Of a stretch of DNA of 64,000 bases, positions 26,296-34,900 are shown piece after piece; positions within the stretch are counted from its first letter, which is position 1, and every line of letters starts with the position of its first letter. This DNA is from an uncultured Vicinamibacterales bacterium (lineage in GTDB: Bacteria > Acidobacteriota > Vicinamibacteria > Vicinamibacterales > UBA8438). The notes beneath the pieces are model-generated. The model worked only from the letters and a program-made list of their open reading frames with translations, ran no database searches and was not told the origin of the DNA. Where the stretch lies: positions 5,080,910 through 5,144,909 of the forward strand of contig OY282382.1 in NCBI GenBank assembly GCA_958295905.1. The letters are read 5' to 3'. The position numbers were made by a program, and so were the translations under genes.

Positions 26296-26614
26296 TCGTA
26301 CCTCTCCTTCACTGTCGTTCCGCGGGCCGGGCCAACCGATCTCGACGCGCGCGGATCGCCGACCGTCACCGAACGGACCCGGCGAGCCGCCGAAGGGCGG
26401 CGACACCCCAATGCCCTCCGACCCGACCATCTCTGCCGCCGAGAACGGCTATTGCAAGCATCGATCCCACGTCGAGGGCCCGCGGTGGGCCGCCGCCCGA
26501 AACCGCCGCCGGGGTCCGGCTGTCCGCCCAACCAACCCTACCGACCCCGCTCGGGGAGCGAGCCCGTCAGCCAAGTCCATTTTACGCCGCCCGATTCGAG
26601 AGCGCATCCGACCC
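26296..26614. other. Upstream region of pilA with degenerate F1 remnant
   Basis: About 320 bases between the pilin start and the insertion sequence. It holds the possible sigma-54 promoter at 26453-26469 and, at about 26520-26560, CCGCCCAACCAACCCT, the conserved centre of F1 in minus orientation followed by unrelated sequence. No gene is supported. Confidence 0.5.
26453..26469 (-). promoter_or_regulatory. Possible sigma-54 promoter for pilA
   Basis: On the minus strand GGGATCGATGCTTGCA has GG and GC ten bases apart and a good -12 box (TTGCA), the sigma-54 spacing; the -24 box is imperfect (lacks TGGCAC). It is about 160 bases upstream of the pilA ATG. pilA promoters in many bacteria are sigma-54 dependent and activated by PilR, and a PilR-like gene is nearby, though it lacks GAFTGA. 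Confidence 0.4.
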
Positions 26615-29036
26615 CTAGCATGGGGTCACAGTTGACACAGGTTCCGGCATGCGGGCTGCCCAGCCAACACCAAGCGACTGTCCAGGGGGCTACGGTGCGC
26701 GCGCGGCTTGGATGGCGCGCACCATCGTCTGCAACTGGACGCATGCCCGCCACATGACTTGGTTGCCGGGCAACGGGCTTCGTTTCGAGGGGTGCCAGCC
26801 GGCCATGCGCGCCAGCAGCACCACCCAACCGCGGATGTCGGGCGGAAACGGCTTCCCACGCTCGGACGGCGGCTGCAGCCGTTCGGCCCGCACCACGGCG
26901 CCGATCACCTGCCGCTCGTCCTCGGTCAGCACCTCCCCGGCCGGTGTTTCCGGCGCGTCCCGCGCGTAGCGGTCCAGGTTGCACACCCGCCATGCCGTGA
27001 CGGCGTCGAACGCCAGGCACTTGACCAGCGCGTCGGCATCCTGCAGCCGCCGGTCTTCGATCCGCGTCCCGCTCTTGAGGACCCGGAAATACTCTTCGAT
27101 CCCCCAGCGGGCCTCATACCAGCCCACGATACGTTCCGCCCATTCCGCCGTCGGCCCCCCCTCGCTCGACAACAGCAGCCACTCCAACGGTTCCTTCCCC
27201 GCCGGCGGCTCGGTCTCCAGAACGCGCACCAGCCACGCCGCCACCGGACCGTCCCCGAGTCGGTCCTGCGGCGGCTGCAGTTCCACCCGCCCGATGCTCA
27301 GCTCGGTCTCCGCCGTCCGTTGTGACCGCGCCCGCTTCCCGCCCTGCGCGCCGATCCGTACCGCCCGACCCGTCTTGACCGGCGTCTCGAAGTCCGGCTG
27401 CGACGCCAGCGTCCGCAGCATCGTCGCCCGCAACTCCGGGTCCCACACCTCCACCCGCCGCCGCCGGCCCGCGTTCGCCCGCACCACCAGCCCCGCCTCG
27501 TCCGCATGCGCCGCCTGCCACTTCAACAGCCCGTAAATGTCGCTCTCCCGGTCCCCGACCACCACCACCCGCGTCCCGGGACTCGCCCGCCCCAACGCCC
27601 GGCCCTGATCGAAGCCCCGGAACCAGCGCCGACTCTCCTTCTCAAGTTCCGCCGCCGGTTCCGCTTCCGGCCGCGCCCACGTCTCCAGCCCGCTCACCCC
27701 CAACGCCCGCCGCCCCTCGGTGAACACCACCGCCGCATGCACGAACAGACCCCGCGCGCTGCCCGTCCGCTCCCGAAGCGGTCCCAACCCCGCCGTGCTC
27801 TCCCGCAGACCGGTGTAGTTCAACGTCGTCGTGTCCTGCACCAGCAGTACCGCCGACTCCGGCCGGCAGCGCTCCACCAGCGCCTCCCGATGCGGTTGCA
27901 GGATGTCCTCGCCGGCCACCTTCTTATTGTGCAGGAAACGATACACCGCCTGTTGCTCGGCACTGCCCGGGAAAACCGCCGGCAGCGGCTCCCCCGGATG
28001 CCGCGCCCACGCCGACCCCAACCGCACCAGACGCGACCGCAAACGCCCGTCGGCCATGTCCGACCGCCCGAACTCGCGCCACGCCCAACCCGACTCGTCT
28101 GCCGCATCAAGCGCCGGAAACGACCCCGGCGCCCGCGACGGCGGCCGACGCAACGTCTCCGCCCAATCCGAGGCCAGACCCCGAAGCCACACCCCCTTCG
28201 GCGCCACCGGCGCCGACGCCCCCGGCGGCAAACCCGACGTCCGGCCCACGCACCGCCAGCCCGCCGCCCGGTAGCTCGTCGCCGGACGGGACGCCTCCAC
28301 GCACGTCTCCACCAACACCGGCCGAACCCCGTGCCGCGCTTCCCAGTCCGACGCCAGACAACTCACCGCCCGCCCCAACACGTGCGAGGCCAAGTGCGGC
28401 ACCCGAACCCCGGGCAACAGCAGAAAACGGTCGTTGGAAACCACCTCCCCGATGTGAAACCCCCGCGTGCGGTCGTCCCAACCCAGATGCGCGTCGCGGG
28501 GCCCCAACCGCATCGGCGCCGACACGAAGCTCAGAACGCCCAGCACCCCCGACGACGCTTCCAGCACATACGTCAGACGGCACCCCGGCGCCCGCCCACG
28601 ACCCCGCGGATGGCACGCCGCCAGCAGATGACCGCACAACCGGCCCTCCGCCGCCGTTTCCGCCACCCGAACATCGACCGCCCCCAACGACGACAAGCTG
28701 CCGCAGAATTCCGTCAGCGGCAACCGCGACCCGCACGCCGACGGATCGCAACCACGACGCGGCGGACCCGATTGCGCGGGCGGCAGCCCCAACCCCAACC
28801 CCGCCGCCAGCTCCGGCAGCGCCTTGCGCGCCGAGGCCGTGCACAACGCCCCCCGCGGGTTGCGCCACCCGTCCCGCTCGCACAGCTCACGCCCCAGCGC
28901 AGACCGCGACAGTTCCCCGTCCCCCAACGCCCCGCGCAACCACTCCACCGTCTCCGGCTGCAAAACCCGCAGACCAATTCGCATGCATCCGTTCTACACG
29001 GAACCTCTGCCGGTGTCAACTGTGATTGAGTGCTAG
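26615..29036 (-). mobile_element. Complete IS4-type insertion sequence with DUF4338-transposase fusion
   Basis: A 2.4-kb element bounded by CTAG on both sides. Inside each CTAG, after seven less conserved bases, lies the identical inverted core TCACAGTTGACAC (26626-26638 and its complement 29013-29025), so the ends are exactly symmetrical. One long transposase gene fills it. Duplicated CTAG flanks agree with a 4-bp target of YTAR type. Intact frame and clean ends suggest recent insertion. It sits between the PilR-like gene and pilA. Confidence 0.9.
26690..28984 (-). CDS. IS4 family transposase with N-terminal DUF4338 (DruA-like) domain
   Basis: A 764-residue fusion. The first 290 residues match DUF4338: LTYVLEASSGVLGVLSFVSA, GPRDAHLGWDDRTR, NDRFLLLPGVRVPHLASHVLG, RPVLVETCVEASRPATSYRAAGW. 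This domain is also the DruA component of Druantia anti-phage systems, where its role is unclear. The C-terminal part is an IS4/Tn5-like DDE transposase: Asp in VQDTTTLNYTG near 383, GDRESDIYG near 478, and the Y-R-E-K block WYEARWGIEEYFRVLKSGTR near 622-640. All three acidic residues are present. It covers nearly the whole element and carries no frameshift. Confidence 0.9.
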   Translation of the reverse strand: MRIGLRVLQPETVEWLRGALGDGELSRSALGRELCERDGWRNPRGALCTASARKALPELAAGLGLGLPPAQSGPPRRGCDPSACGSRLPLTEFCGSLSSLGAVDVRVAETAAEGRLCGHLLAACHPRGRGRAPGCRLTYVLEASSGVLGVLSFVSAPMRLGPRDAHLGWDDRTRGFHIGEVVSNDRFLLLPGVRVPHLASHVLGRAVSCLASDWEARHGVRPVLVETCVEASRPATSYRAAGWRCVGRTSGLPPGASAPVAPKGVWLRGLASDWAETLRRPPSRAPGSFPALDAADESGWAWREFGRSDMADGRLRSRLVRLGSAWARHPGEPLPAVFPGSAEQQAVYRFLHNKKVAGEDILQPHREALVERCRPESAVLLVQDTTTLNYTGLRESTAGLGPLRERTGSARGLFVHAAVVFTEGRRALGVSGLETWARPEAEPAAELEKESRRWFRGFDQGRALGRASPGTRVVVVGDRESDIYGLLKWQAAHADEAGLVVRANAGRRRRVEVWDPELRATMLRTLASQPDFETPVKTGRAVRIGAQGGKRARSQRTAETELSIGRVELQPPQDRLGDGPVAAWLVRVLETEPPAGKEPLEWLLLSSEGGPTAEWAERIVGWYEARWGIEEYFRVLKSGTRIEDRRLQDADALVKCLAFDAVTAWRVCNLDRYARDAPETPAGEVLTEDERQVIGAVVRAERLQPPSERGKPFPPDIRGWVVLLARMAGWHPSKRSPLPGNQVMWRACVQLQTMVRAIQAARAP

Positions 29037-29091
29037 ATCCGACCCTGCGGCGGAAACCGACAACGCGGGTTGCCGGCGGGACCGGCCGGCG

Positions 29092-30141
29092 TCACCCCAG
29101 ATCGTACTTCTTGGCGTAGTAGCGGAACGACCGAAAGCTCATGCCCAAGAGGCCCGCGGCCCTGACTTTGACGCCGCCGGCCTGCCGAAGGGCCCAGGCG
29201 AGGTATTCCCGTTCGAGGTTCCGGACGTGCCGCTCCAAGACGAACCCGGAGTCCGGAAGCCGATCGGCGGGCGCTTCGTCCGGGTGGCCGACGGCGGTGG
29301 ACCCGGCGGGCCGCGGAGCTTCGACCCGTCTGTCGGGGCCCGGCGCGTCGCCGATCTCGAGACTCCCGGCCTCGACCCGGTTCGCAGGCTCGAGGACGAC
29401 CGCCCGCTCGACCACGCTCTCGAGCTCACTGACATTCCCGGGCCACCTGTGGGCCTCCAGCGCGCGCTCGGCGGCCGGAGAGAACCCCCGGAGGTCCCGG
29501 CGGACCCCACGGGCGAACCGCTCGACGAAGTGGCGGGCCAACGGCAGGATGTCCTGCCGCCGGGCACGCAGCGGAGGCACGTGGAGGTTGAAGACGCTCA
29601 GGCGGTGGAACAGGTCGCCCCGAAAGTCACCGTTCTCGACCATCCCCGCGAGGTTTCGGATCGTCGCCGCGATGATCCGGACCGCGGCATCCCTGGCGCC
29701 CGCGCCGCTCGTACGCCGAAACTGCCGCTCCTTGAGGAACCGCAGCAACGACAGTTGCCAAGCCTCGTTCATGTCTCCGACGTCCGCCAGAAACAGCGTG
29801 CCGGGTTCGGCCGTCGCGTCCCGGCCCGGTCGGCCATCCCCCGCGCCGCCGGCGACCGATGTCCCGAGCCAGAACGGCTTCGGTTCGAGAATCGTCTCGG
29901 GCGCCGCTTCGACGCGCACGGCGACGAACGGCAGCGCGGAGCGTCCGGAGCGGCCATGGATGGCCCGCGCGATCAGCTCCTTGCCGACACCGGGGTCGCC
30001 GGTGATCAGCACCGTGACGTCGGTGGGCGCGACCCGCGCCATCCGTTCCCGGGTTCGCTGCATCTGCGGGCTGTCGCCCACGATGTCGTACGCGCCCCCC
30101 GCATTCCGCGCCGACGCGCCGCCCGCATCGCTCCTGGACAT
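29092..30141 (-). CDS. PilR/NtrC-type AAA+ regulator lacking the GAFTGA loop
   Basis: A 349-residue protein with an AAA+ domain (about 18-255) and a C-terminal Fis-type helix-turn-helix ending LLGMSFRSFRYYAKKYDL, which is strikingly PilR-like. Walker A is GDPGVGKE (48-54). Where sigma-54 activators have GAFTGA there is KPFWLGTSVAGGAGDG (88-103), and Walker B reads GTLFLADVGD instead of the usual DE pair. The Arg-finger region FRGDLFHRLSVFNLHVPPL is kept. There is no receiver domain. It probably binds DNA but should not remodel sigma-54 normally. It sits between pilC and pilA, from which the insertion sequence separates it. Confidence 0.85.
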   Translation of the reverse strand: MSRSDAGGASARNAGGAYDIVGDSPQMQRTRERMARVAPTDVTVLITGDPGVGKELIARAIHGRSGRSALPFVAVRVEAAPETILEPKPFWLGTSVAGGAGDGRPGRDATAEPGTLFLADVGDMNEAWQLSLLRFLKERQFRRTSGAGARDAAVRIIAATIRNLAGMVENGDFRGDLFHRLSVFNLHVPPLRARRQDILPLARHFVERFARGVRRDLRGFSPAAERALEAHRWPGNVSELESVVERAVVLEPANRVEAGSLEIGDAPGPDRRVEAPRPAGSTAVGHPDEAPADRLPDSGFVLERHVRNLEREYLAWALRQAGGVKVRAAGLLGMSFRSFRYYAKKYDLG

Positions 30142-30290
30142 CTCTCTTCGACGAAGGGTACGGCACGTCGAACCGGGCCGCCCGCGGCGGAAGGCGTCGC
30201 ACGGGCGGACTGCCGTCGGCCGGCGCCCTTCCGGCCGGTTCGCGCCCCGCCGGTCTCCCCGCGATCCGCGGTCCCGCCTCGGCCGCTAGG

Positions 30291-30402
30291 AGTCTGCGCC
30301 GTAGAACTGTTTTGGGTCCGATCTGGCACAATATGTAGCGGTATGTCGCCGGTGCTTGCACAGCATATAGTGGTCAGGATTTCCTGCGGCGCAGACTCCT
30401 AG
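30291..30402 (-). repeat. F3 interspersed repeat, copy 2
   Basis: Bounded by inverted ends AGGAGTCTGCGCCGTAGAAC and CGGCGCAGACTCCTAG. The interior matches copy 1: GTTTTGGGTCCGATCTGGCACAATATG and GCATATAGTGGTCAGGAT. The ends are the F1 hairpin arms, so F3 looks like an F1-type terminus with a different centre. It shares its right CTAG with F2 copy 3. Confidence 0.8.
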
Positions 30403-30525
30403 TGGTCCGTCACGTCATCATCTTCAGACAGACGGACTTGAGCCGAACGATGTATTTCTGCATGGGAAATCTTTCGGTCCGAAGTGAGTTCTCGGCAACC
30501 CCATTTTTAATCATGGCAACACTAG
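30399..30525. repeat. F2 interspersed repeat, copy 3
   Basis: A 127-bp element between two CTAG tetranucleotides, beginning AGTGGTCCGTCACGTCAT and ending TTTTTAATCATGGCAACACTAG. It is directly flanked by F3 copy 2 and by another F3/F1-type end (CTAGGAGTCTGCGCCG), forming a head-to-tail chain of elements that share CTAG junctions. Confidence 0.85.
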
Positions 30526-30718
30526 GAGTCTGCGCCGTGGAACGATTTTGGGCACGATTAGATCCCTGTATATAGTAGTCGTAGACCTCGTCGCCGGCGG
30601 CTCCGAGCGCGCCGTTCTACGGCGCAGATTCCTGCCACGGAAATCGTCGCCGGCGGCTCCGAGCGCCGCCCAACCAACCCTCCAGGAATCCGCGCCGTTC
30701 CACGGCGCAGACGCCTAT
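30526..30718 (-). repeat. Degenerate F3 fragment followed by two F1 copies
   Basis: From 30526, GGAGTCTGCGCCGTGGAACGATTTTGGG opens a shortened F3-like piece with GTATATAGTAGTCG. Next is an F1 copy lacking its centre (CGTCGCCGGCGGCTCCGAGCGCG joined to GCCGTTCTACGGCGCAGATTCC), then a full F1 at 30637-30718 whose final CTA is the pilC stop codon. All are minus-sense, like pilC. Together with F3 and F2 the array runs unbroken from 30291 to 30718. Confidence 0.8.
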
Positions 30719-31932
30719 ACCGCCATTCGACCGATGAGATCGAAGATCGGCAAGTACATGGCAATCACGATTCCGCCGATCACCACGCCCAGCAGCGCGA
30801 TCATGACGGGTTCCAGAAGAGTCAACATCCCCGCGACCGCCGTGTCGACCTCCTCTTCGTAAAAGTCCGCGATCTTGGCGAGCATGGCGTCGAGCGCCCC
30901 GCTCGTCTCGCCCACGTTGATCATCTGCGTCACCATCGGCGGGAACATCCCGGACCGGCGCAGGGGTGCAGACACCGTCTCGCCGCGCTCGATGGCGGCT
31001 CGGGAGACCAGAACCGCATCTTCGATAATCGCGTTGCCGGCAGTCCTCGCGGTAATCTCGAGCCCCGCGAGAAGCGGGATGCCGGAACCGACCAACGTGG
31101 CCAGGGTGCGGCAGAACCGGGCCACGGCCACCTTTCGCACGAGCAGCCCCAGGCCCGGTAGCCTGAGCAGCATGGCGTCGACGACCCGGCGCCCGCGCGC
31201 GGTGGCTCGAAACCGGCGGAACGCGAACGCCAGCGCGACCGCACCGAGAAGGAAGAGGGCGAAGTACGACACGAGTGCGTCGCTCAACGCGATGACCACC
31301 CGCGTCGGCAGCGGCAGCGCCGCTCCCAGCCCCGCGAACAGCTCGTCGAAAGTCGGGATGACCTGCCACAGAATCACGCCGACGACAACGGCGGCAATCC
31401 CCACGACGGCGGTCGGGTAGGCCATGGCCGACTTGACCTGCGCCCTGAGCTTGACGTTCTTCTCGATGTGCGTCGCCAACCGCTGCAGAATCGTGTCGAG
31501 AATGCCGCCCGCCTCACCCGCCGCGATCATGTTGGTATAGAGGGAATCGAATACCCGCGGATGCTCCCGCATCGCATCGGCGAGGCTCGAACCGGCTTCG
31601 ACCGCGGCCCGCGTCCGCAGGATGGCCTCCCGGAACGGCCGGTGCGCCTCTTGCTTCCCCAAGGTCTCGAGACACTCCACCAACGGCATGCCGGCATCGA
31701 TCATCACCGAGAACTGGCGTGTGAAGATCGCGAGGTTTCGGGCCGGCACCGACTTGCCCCGGCGCGATTCCCGGCCCCGCTTGCCGCCCTCCTTCGCCCG
31801 CTCGATCCGGGTGACGAAGACCTGTTCGCGACGCAGGGCGGCCACCGCCGCTTCGCTCGTCGCGGCAACGCGTTCGCCGCTCACGTGCCGACCGGCTCGA
31901 GTCCGTCCCGAGTAGCCAAAGGTCGGCATCAT
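30715..31932 (-). CDS. pilC: Type IV pilus inner-membrane platform protein
   Basis: PilC is the membrane platform turned by PilB and PilT during pilus extension and retraction. The 405-residue protein has two T2SSF domains (about 65-190 and 270-390), each beginning with a FTRQFSVMIDAGMPLVECLETL-type segment (the second FCRTLATLVGSGIPLLAGLEI), and three membrane segments. Start ATGATG overlaps the pilT stop, and the second ATG could also serve. The TAG stop coincides with the boundary of an F1 repeat. The set B-T-C is transcribed together from the promoter near 34872. Confidence 0.95.
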   Translation of the reverse strand: MMPTFGYSGRTRAGRHVSGERVAATSEAAVAALRREQVFVTRIERAKEGGKRGRESRRGKSVPARNLAIFTRQFSVMIDAGMPLVECLETLGKQEAHRPFREAILRTRAAVEAGSSLADAMREHPRVFDSLYTNMIAAGEAGGILDTILQRLATHIEKNVKLRAQVKSAMAYPTAVVGIAAVVVGVILWQVIPTFDELFAGLGAALPLPTRVVIALSDALVSYFALFLLGAVALAFAFRRFRATARGRRVVDAMLLRLPGLGLLVRKVAVARFCRTLATLVGSGIPLLAGLEITARTAGNAIIEDAVLVSRAAIERGETVSAPLRRSGMFPPMVTQMINVGETSGALDAMLAKIADFYEEEVDTAVAGMLTLLEPVMIALLGVVIGGIVIAMYLPIFDLIGRMAV

Positions 31933-33044
31933 TCGGCCCCACGCCCGCGGTGACCCCTCATCGACTTCGAACCCATCGTCCCGGCCCGCGAGATGAGCAT
32001 CCGAAGCTCGTCCGGCATCGACGATGCCGCCATCGCCGTATCCACCGAGATGCTTCCGCACCCGACCAGCGACGCGAGCGACTGGTTCATCGTCTGCATG
32101 CCGTGCCGCCCCTGCCCCGCCTGCATCGCGGAATACAACTGGTGCACTTTGTTCTCGCGAATCAGGTTGCGAACCGCGGGAGTCGGGCTCAGCACCTCGG
32201 CCGCGATCACCCGTCCCCGGCCGCCCGTCCTGGGCAACAGCGTCTGACACAGGACACCCTCGAGCTGGAGCGCGAGTTGCCCGCGGGCCTGACCCTGACG
32301 GCTGTCGGGAAACGTGTCGATGAGCCGGTTGATCGTCTGATAGGCGGAGTTGGTGTGCGCCGTCGCAAAGGTCAGGTGGCCCGTCTCCGCGATGCGGAGA
32401 GCCGCCTCGATGGTCTCGAAGTCCCGGAGCTCGCCGATGAGCACGACGTCGGGGTCTTCGCGGAGGGCGGCGCGCAGGGCGGCCGAGAAGCTGGCCGTAT
32501 CGTTGTCGATCTCGCGTTGATTGACGAGCGAACGCTTGTTGCGGTGGACGTATTCGATCGGATCTTCGATGGTCAGGATATGCGCGTGCCGCTCGGTGTT
32601 GATGCGGTCGATGAGGGCCGCCAGCGTCGTGCTCTTGCCCGACCCCGTCGGTCCGGTCACCAGCACGAGGCCGCGGGGACGCTCGGCCCAGCGTTCGACG
32701 ACCGGCGGCAACCCCAGCTCGCCGATGGCCCGCACCGTCTCCGGCACCAGCCGGTACACCGCGGCCACGGCCCCGCCCTGCCTGAAGACGTTGCAACGAA
32801 ACCGCGCGAGCCCGCCGATGCCGAACGAACAGTCCAGCTCGAGGGTCTCCTCGAAGCGCTTCCGCTGGCCGTCGCTCAACACGCTGTACACGAGCTGCCG
32901 GGTGTCGGCGGGGCCGAGCCGCGGCAGGTCGAGCGCCCTGAGCTCGCCGTCGACACGGACCTGCGGCGCCGAATTCGTCGTGATGTGGAGATCCGAGCCC
33001 TCGAGCTCGACCGTGGATCTGAGCAAGTCCGCCAATGTCGGCAT
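31929..33044 (-). CDS. pilT: Twitching motility retraction ATPase
   Basis: Hexameric ATPase that powers pilus retraction. The 371-residue protein shows GSDLHI at the N-terminus, Walker A GPTGSGKST near 131, the Asp box TIEDPIEYVH, Walker B VVLIGELRDFETIEAAL and the His box TGHLTFATAHTNSA. Near the C-terminus VRNLIRENK matches the AIRNLIRE motif that separates PilT from PilB-type ATPases and is needed for retraction. Located 31 bases after pilB and overlapping pilC. Confidence 0.95.
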   Translation of the reverse strand: MPTLADLLRSTVELEGSDLHITTNSAPQVRVDGELRALDLPRLGPADTRQLVYSVLSDGQRKRFEETLELDCSFGIGGLARFRCNVFRQGGAVAAVYRLVPETVRAIGELGLPPVVERWAERPRGLVLVTGPTGSGKSTTLAALIDRINTERHAHILTIEDPIEYVHRNKRSLVNQREIDNDTASFSAALRAALREDPDVVLIGELRDFETIEAALRIAETGHLTFATAHTNSAYQTINRLIDTFPDSRQGQARGQLALQLEGVLCQTLLPRTGGRGRVIAAEVLSPTPAVRNLIRENKVHQLYSAMQAGQGRHGMQTMNQSLASLVGCGSISVDTAMAASSMPDELRMLISRAGTMGSKSMRGHRGRGAE

Positions 33045-33075
33045 CGCGGCACCGTCACCCCTTCCCGTCTCTTCG

Positions 33076-34824
33076 CTACTGCACCGTCTCCTTCAGCACC
33101 TCTTCGATGCTGGTGAGTCCCGCCGCAATCTTTCGCAGGCCGCTCGCGCGCAACGTCAGCATGCCTTCCTCGATGGCCCGGCGTCTGAGATCGGCCGTCG
33201 ACGCGCCCAGCCGCACCATCTCCCGGAACCGATCCGTCATCGCCATCACTTCATAGAGCCCTATTCGCCCCCGGTAGCCGCGACCATTGCAGCGTTCGCA
33301 CCCGACTCCCCGGCGCGGCACAACGGTTGAGGCCTCGTCGACTCCGAACCCGATCCGTTCGAGCACCGGTATCGGCGCAGGTTCCTCTTCCAGGCATCCG
33401 GTGCAGATCCGACGCACCAATCGCTGCGCACAGATCAAACTGACCGCACTCGCGACGAGAAACGACTCGATTCCCATGTTCACGAGCCGGTGGATCGTGC
33501 CGGGGGCGTCGTTGGTATGCAGGGTAGACAACACGAGGTGGCCGGTCAGGGCCGCCTTGATCGCGATCTCCGCCGTCTCGAAATCGCGGATTTCGCCGAC
33601 CAGGACGATGTTCGGGTCCTGCCGCAGGAACGCTCGCAGGGCGACGGCGAAGGTGAGACCCACGTTCTCGCGGGTCTGCACCTGGTTGACCCCGGCGATG
33701 TTGAACTCGACCGGATCTTCGGCCGTCATGATGTTGGTCGCCGGGGTGTTGAGCCGGGAGATGGCCGAGTACAACGTGTTGGTCTTGCCGCTGCCCGTCG
33801 GTCCGGTCACGAGCACGAGCCCCCAGGGTCGGCGAATCGCCTCCTCGAAACGGTTCAACGATTCCGCCTCCAACCCCAGCCTCGTCATATCGAGCATCAA
33901 CTGGCTCCGGTCGAGCAGCCGCAGCACGATCTTCTCGCCGTGAAGGGTCGGCAGGCAGGACACGCGAAAGTCGATTTCCTTCGCGCCGCCGTCCGCGTTC
34001 AACCTCAACTTGATGCGGCCGTCCTGGGGAAGCCGCCTCTCGGCGATGTCCAGCTTCGCCATCACCTTCAGGCGCGAGGTGATGGTGTCGCGGTACTTCA
34101 GGGGGGGCTCCATGATCCCGTACAAGGAGCCGTCGATCCGGAACCGGATCCGGTACTCCCGTTCGTACGGCTCGAAGTGGATGTCGCTGGCTCCCTTCTG
34201 AATCGCCGACGCCAGCACGACGTTGACGAGCCGAACCACCGGCGTCTCCCCGCTCTGCGTCTCCAAGGCGGTGACGTCGACCTCCTCCATCTCCTCGATG
34301 ACTTCGAGGTCCTTGCCGATCCCGGGGATCTCCTCGAGCGCCTTGGCGGCGAGGGCAAGGTGGCTCTCGCCCAGATCCGATGCGCCGGTCCGGTTCAGGC
34401 GCCCGCCATAGTACCGCTCGACCGCCGCCGCAATCGCGGCCTGCGTCGCCACCACCGGTTCCACGTGGCAGCCGGTCATGAACTCGATGTCGTCGACCGC
34501 GAAGACATTGGTCGGATCCGATATCGCAATCGTGAGGGCGGCGCCGGTTCGGCTCACCGGCACCGTCTCGTACTTCCGGGCGGTCGCCGCCGGCAGGAGC
34601 TTGATGACGTCGGCCTCGACGTCGAACCGGCCGAGGTCGATGAACGGCACGCGGTATTGCCGGCCCAGGAGCGACGCAACCTCGTCGTCCCGGACGAAGC
34701 CGAGCTGCACAAGGTGCGACCCCAGCTTGCCGCCGGCGGTCTTCTGGCACCGCAACGCTTCGTCGATCCGAACCTGCGTTACGTGTCCGTCCTCCAGGAG
34801 CCGTTCCCCAATTCGAGCAGCCAT
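33076..34824 (-). CDS. pilB: Type IV pilus assembly (extension) ATPase
   Basis: GspE/PilB-type hexameric ATPase for pilus polymerisation. The 582-residue protein has an N-terminal MshEN domain (about 1-150, ERLLEDGHVTQVRIDEAL), a linker, SDIHFEPYE, Walker A GPTGSGKTN near 340, Asp box TAEDPVEFN, Walker B IVLVGEIRDFETAEIA, His box TGHLVLSTLHTND and a tetracysteine zinc site (CTGC near 471, CERC near 511). The start at MAARIGERLL is the family N-terminus. A further in-frame ATG 16 codons upstream lies inside the promoter region and is less likely. Confidence 0.95.
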   Translation of the reverse strand: MAARIGERLLEDGHVTQVRIDEALRCQKTAGGKLGSHLVQLGFVRDDEVASLLGRQYRVPFIDLGRFDVEADVIKLLPAATARKYETVPVSRTGAALTIAISDPTNVFAVDDIEFMTGCHVEPVVATQAAIAAAVERYYGGRLNRTGASDLGESHLALAAKALEEIPGIGKDLEVIEEMEEVDVTALETQSGETPVVRLVNVVLASAIQKGASDIHFEPYEREYRIRFRIDGSLYGIMEPPLKYRDTITSRLKVMAKLDIAERRLPQDGRIKLRLNADGGAKEIDFRVSCLPTLHGEKIVLRLLDRSQLMLDMTRLGLEAESLNRFEEAIRRPWGLVLVTGPTGSGKTNTLYSAISRLNTPATNIMTAEDPVEFNIAGVNQVQTRENVGLTFAVALRAFLRQDPNIVLVGEIRDFETAEIAIKAALTGHLVLSTLHTNDAPGTIHRLVNMGIESFLVASAVSLICAQRLVRRICTGCLEEEPAPIPVLERIGFGVDEASTVVPRRGVGCERCNGRGYRGRIGLYEVMAMTDRFREMVRLGASTADLRRRAIEEGMLTLRASGLRKIAAGLTSIEEVLKETVQ

Positions 34825-34871
34825 TGATTTTCGGAGCCGCTGACGGTGCTGAGACCCGGCGACTGACAACA

Positions 34872-34900
34872 ACAGTACAAATATTTGCCCTTGGTGTCAA
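34872..34900 (-). promoter_or_regulatory. Sigma-70 type promoter for pilB-pilT-pilC
   Basis: On the minus strand TTGACA (34895-34900) is followed after 17 bases by TACTGT (34872-34877), inside a markedly AT-rich island (CAAATATTTG). It lies about 50 bases upstream of the pilB start. The -35 is perfect and the -10 keeps TA---T. Confidence 0.65.

Noticed and set aside
29092-30141. Ordinary sigma-54 response regulator PilR
   Set aside because: No receiver domain, no GAFTGA and altered Walker B, so only a PilR-like label is justified.
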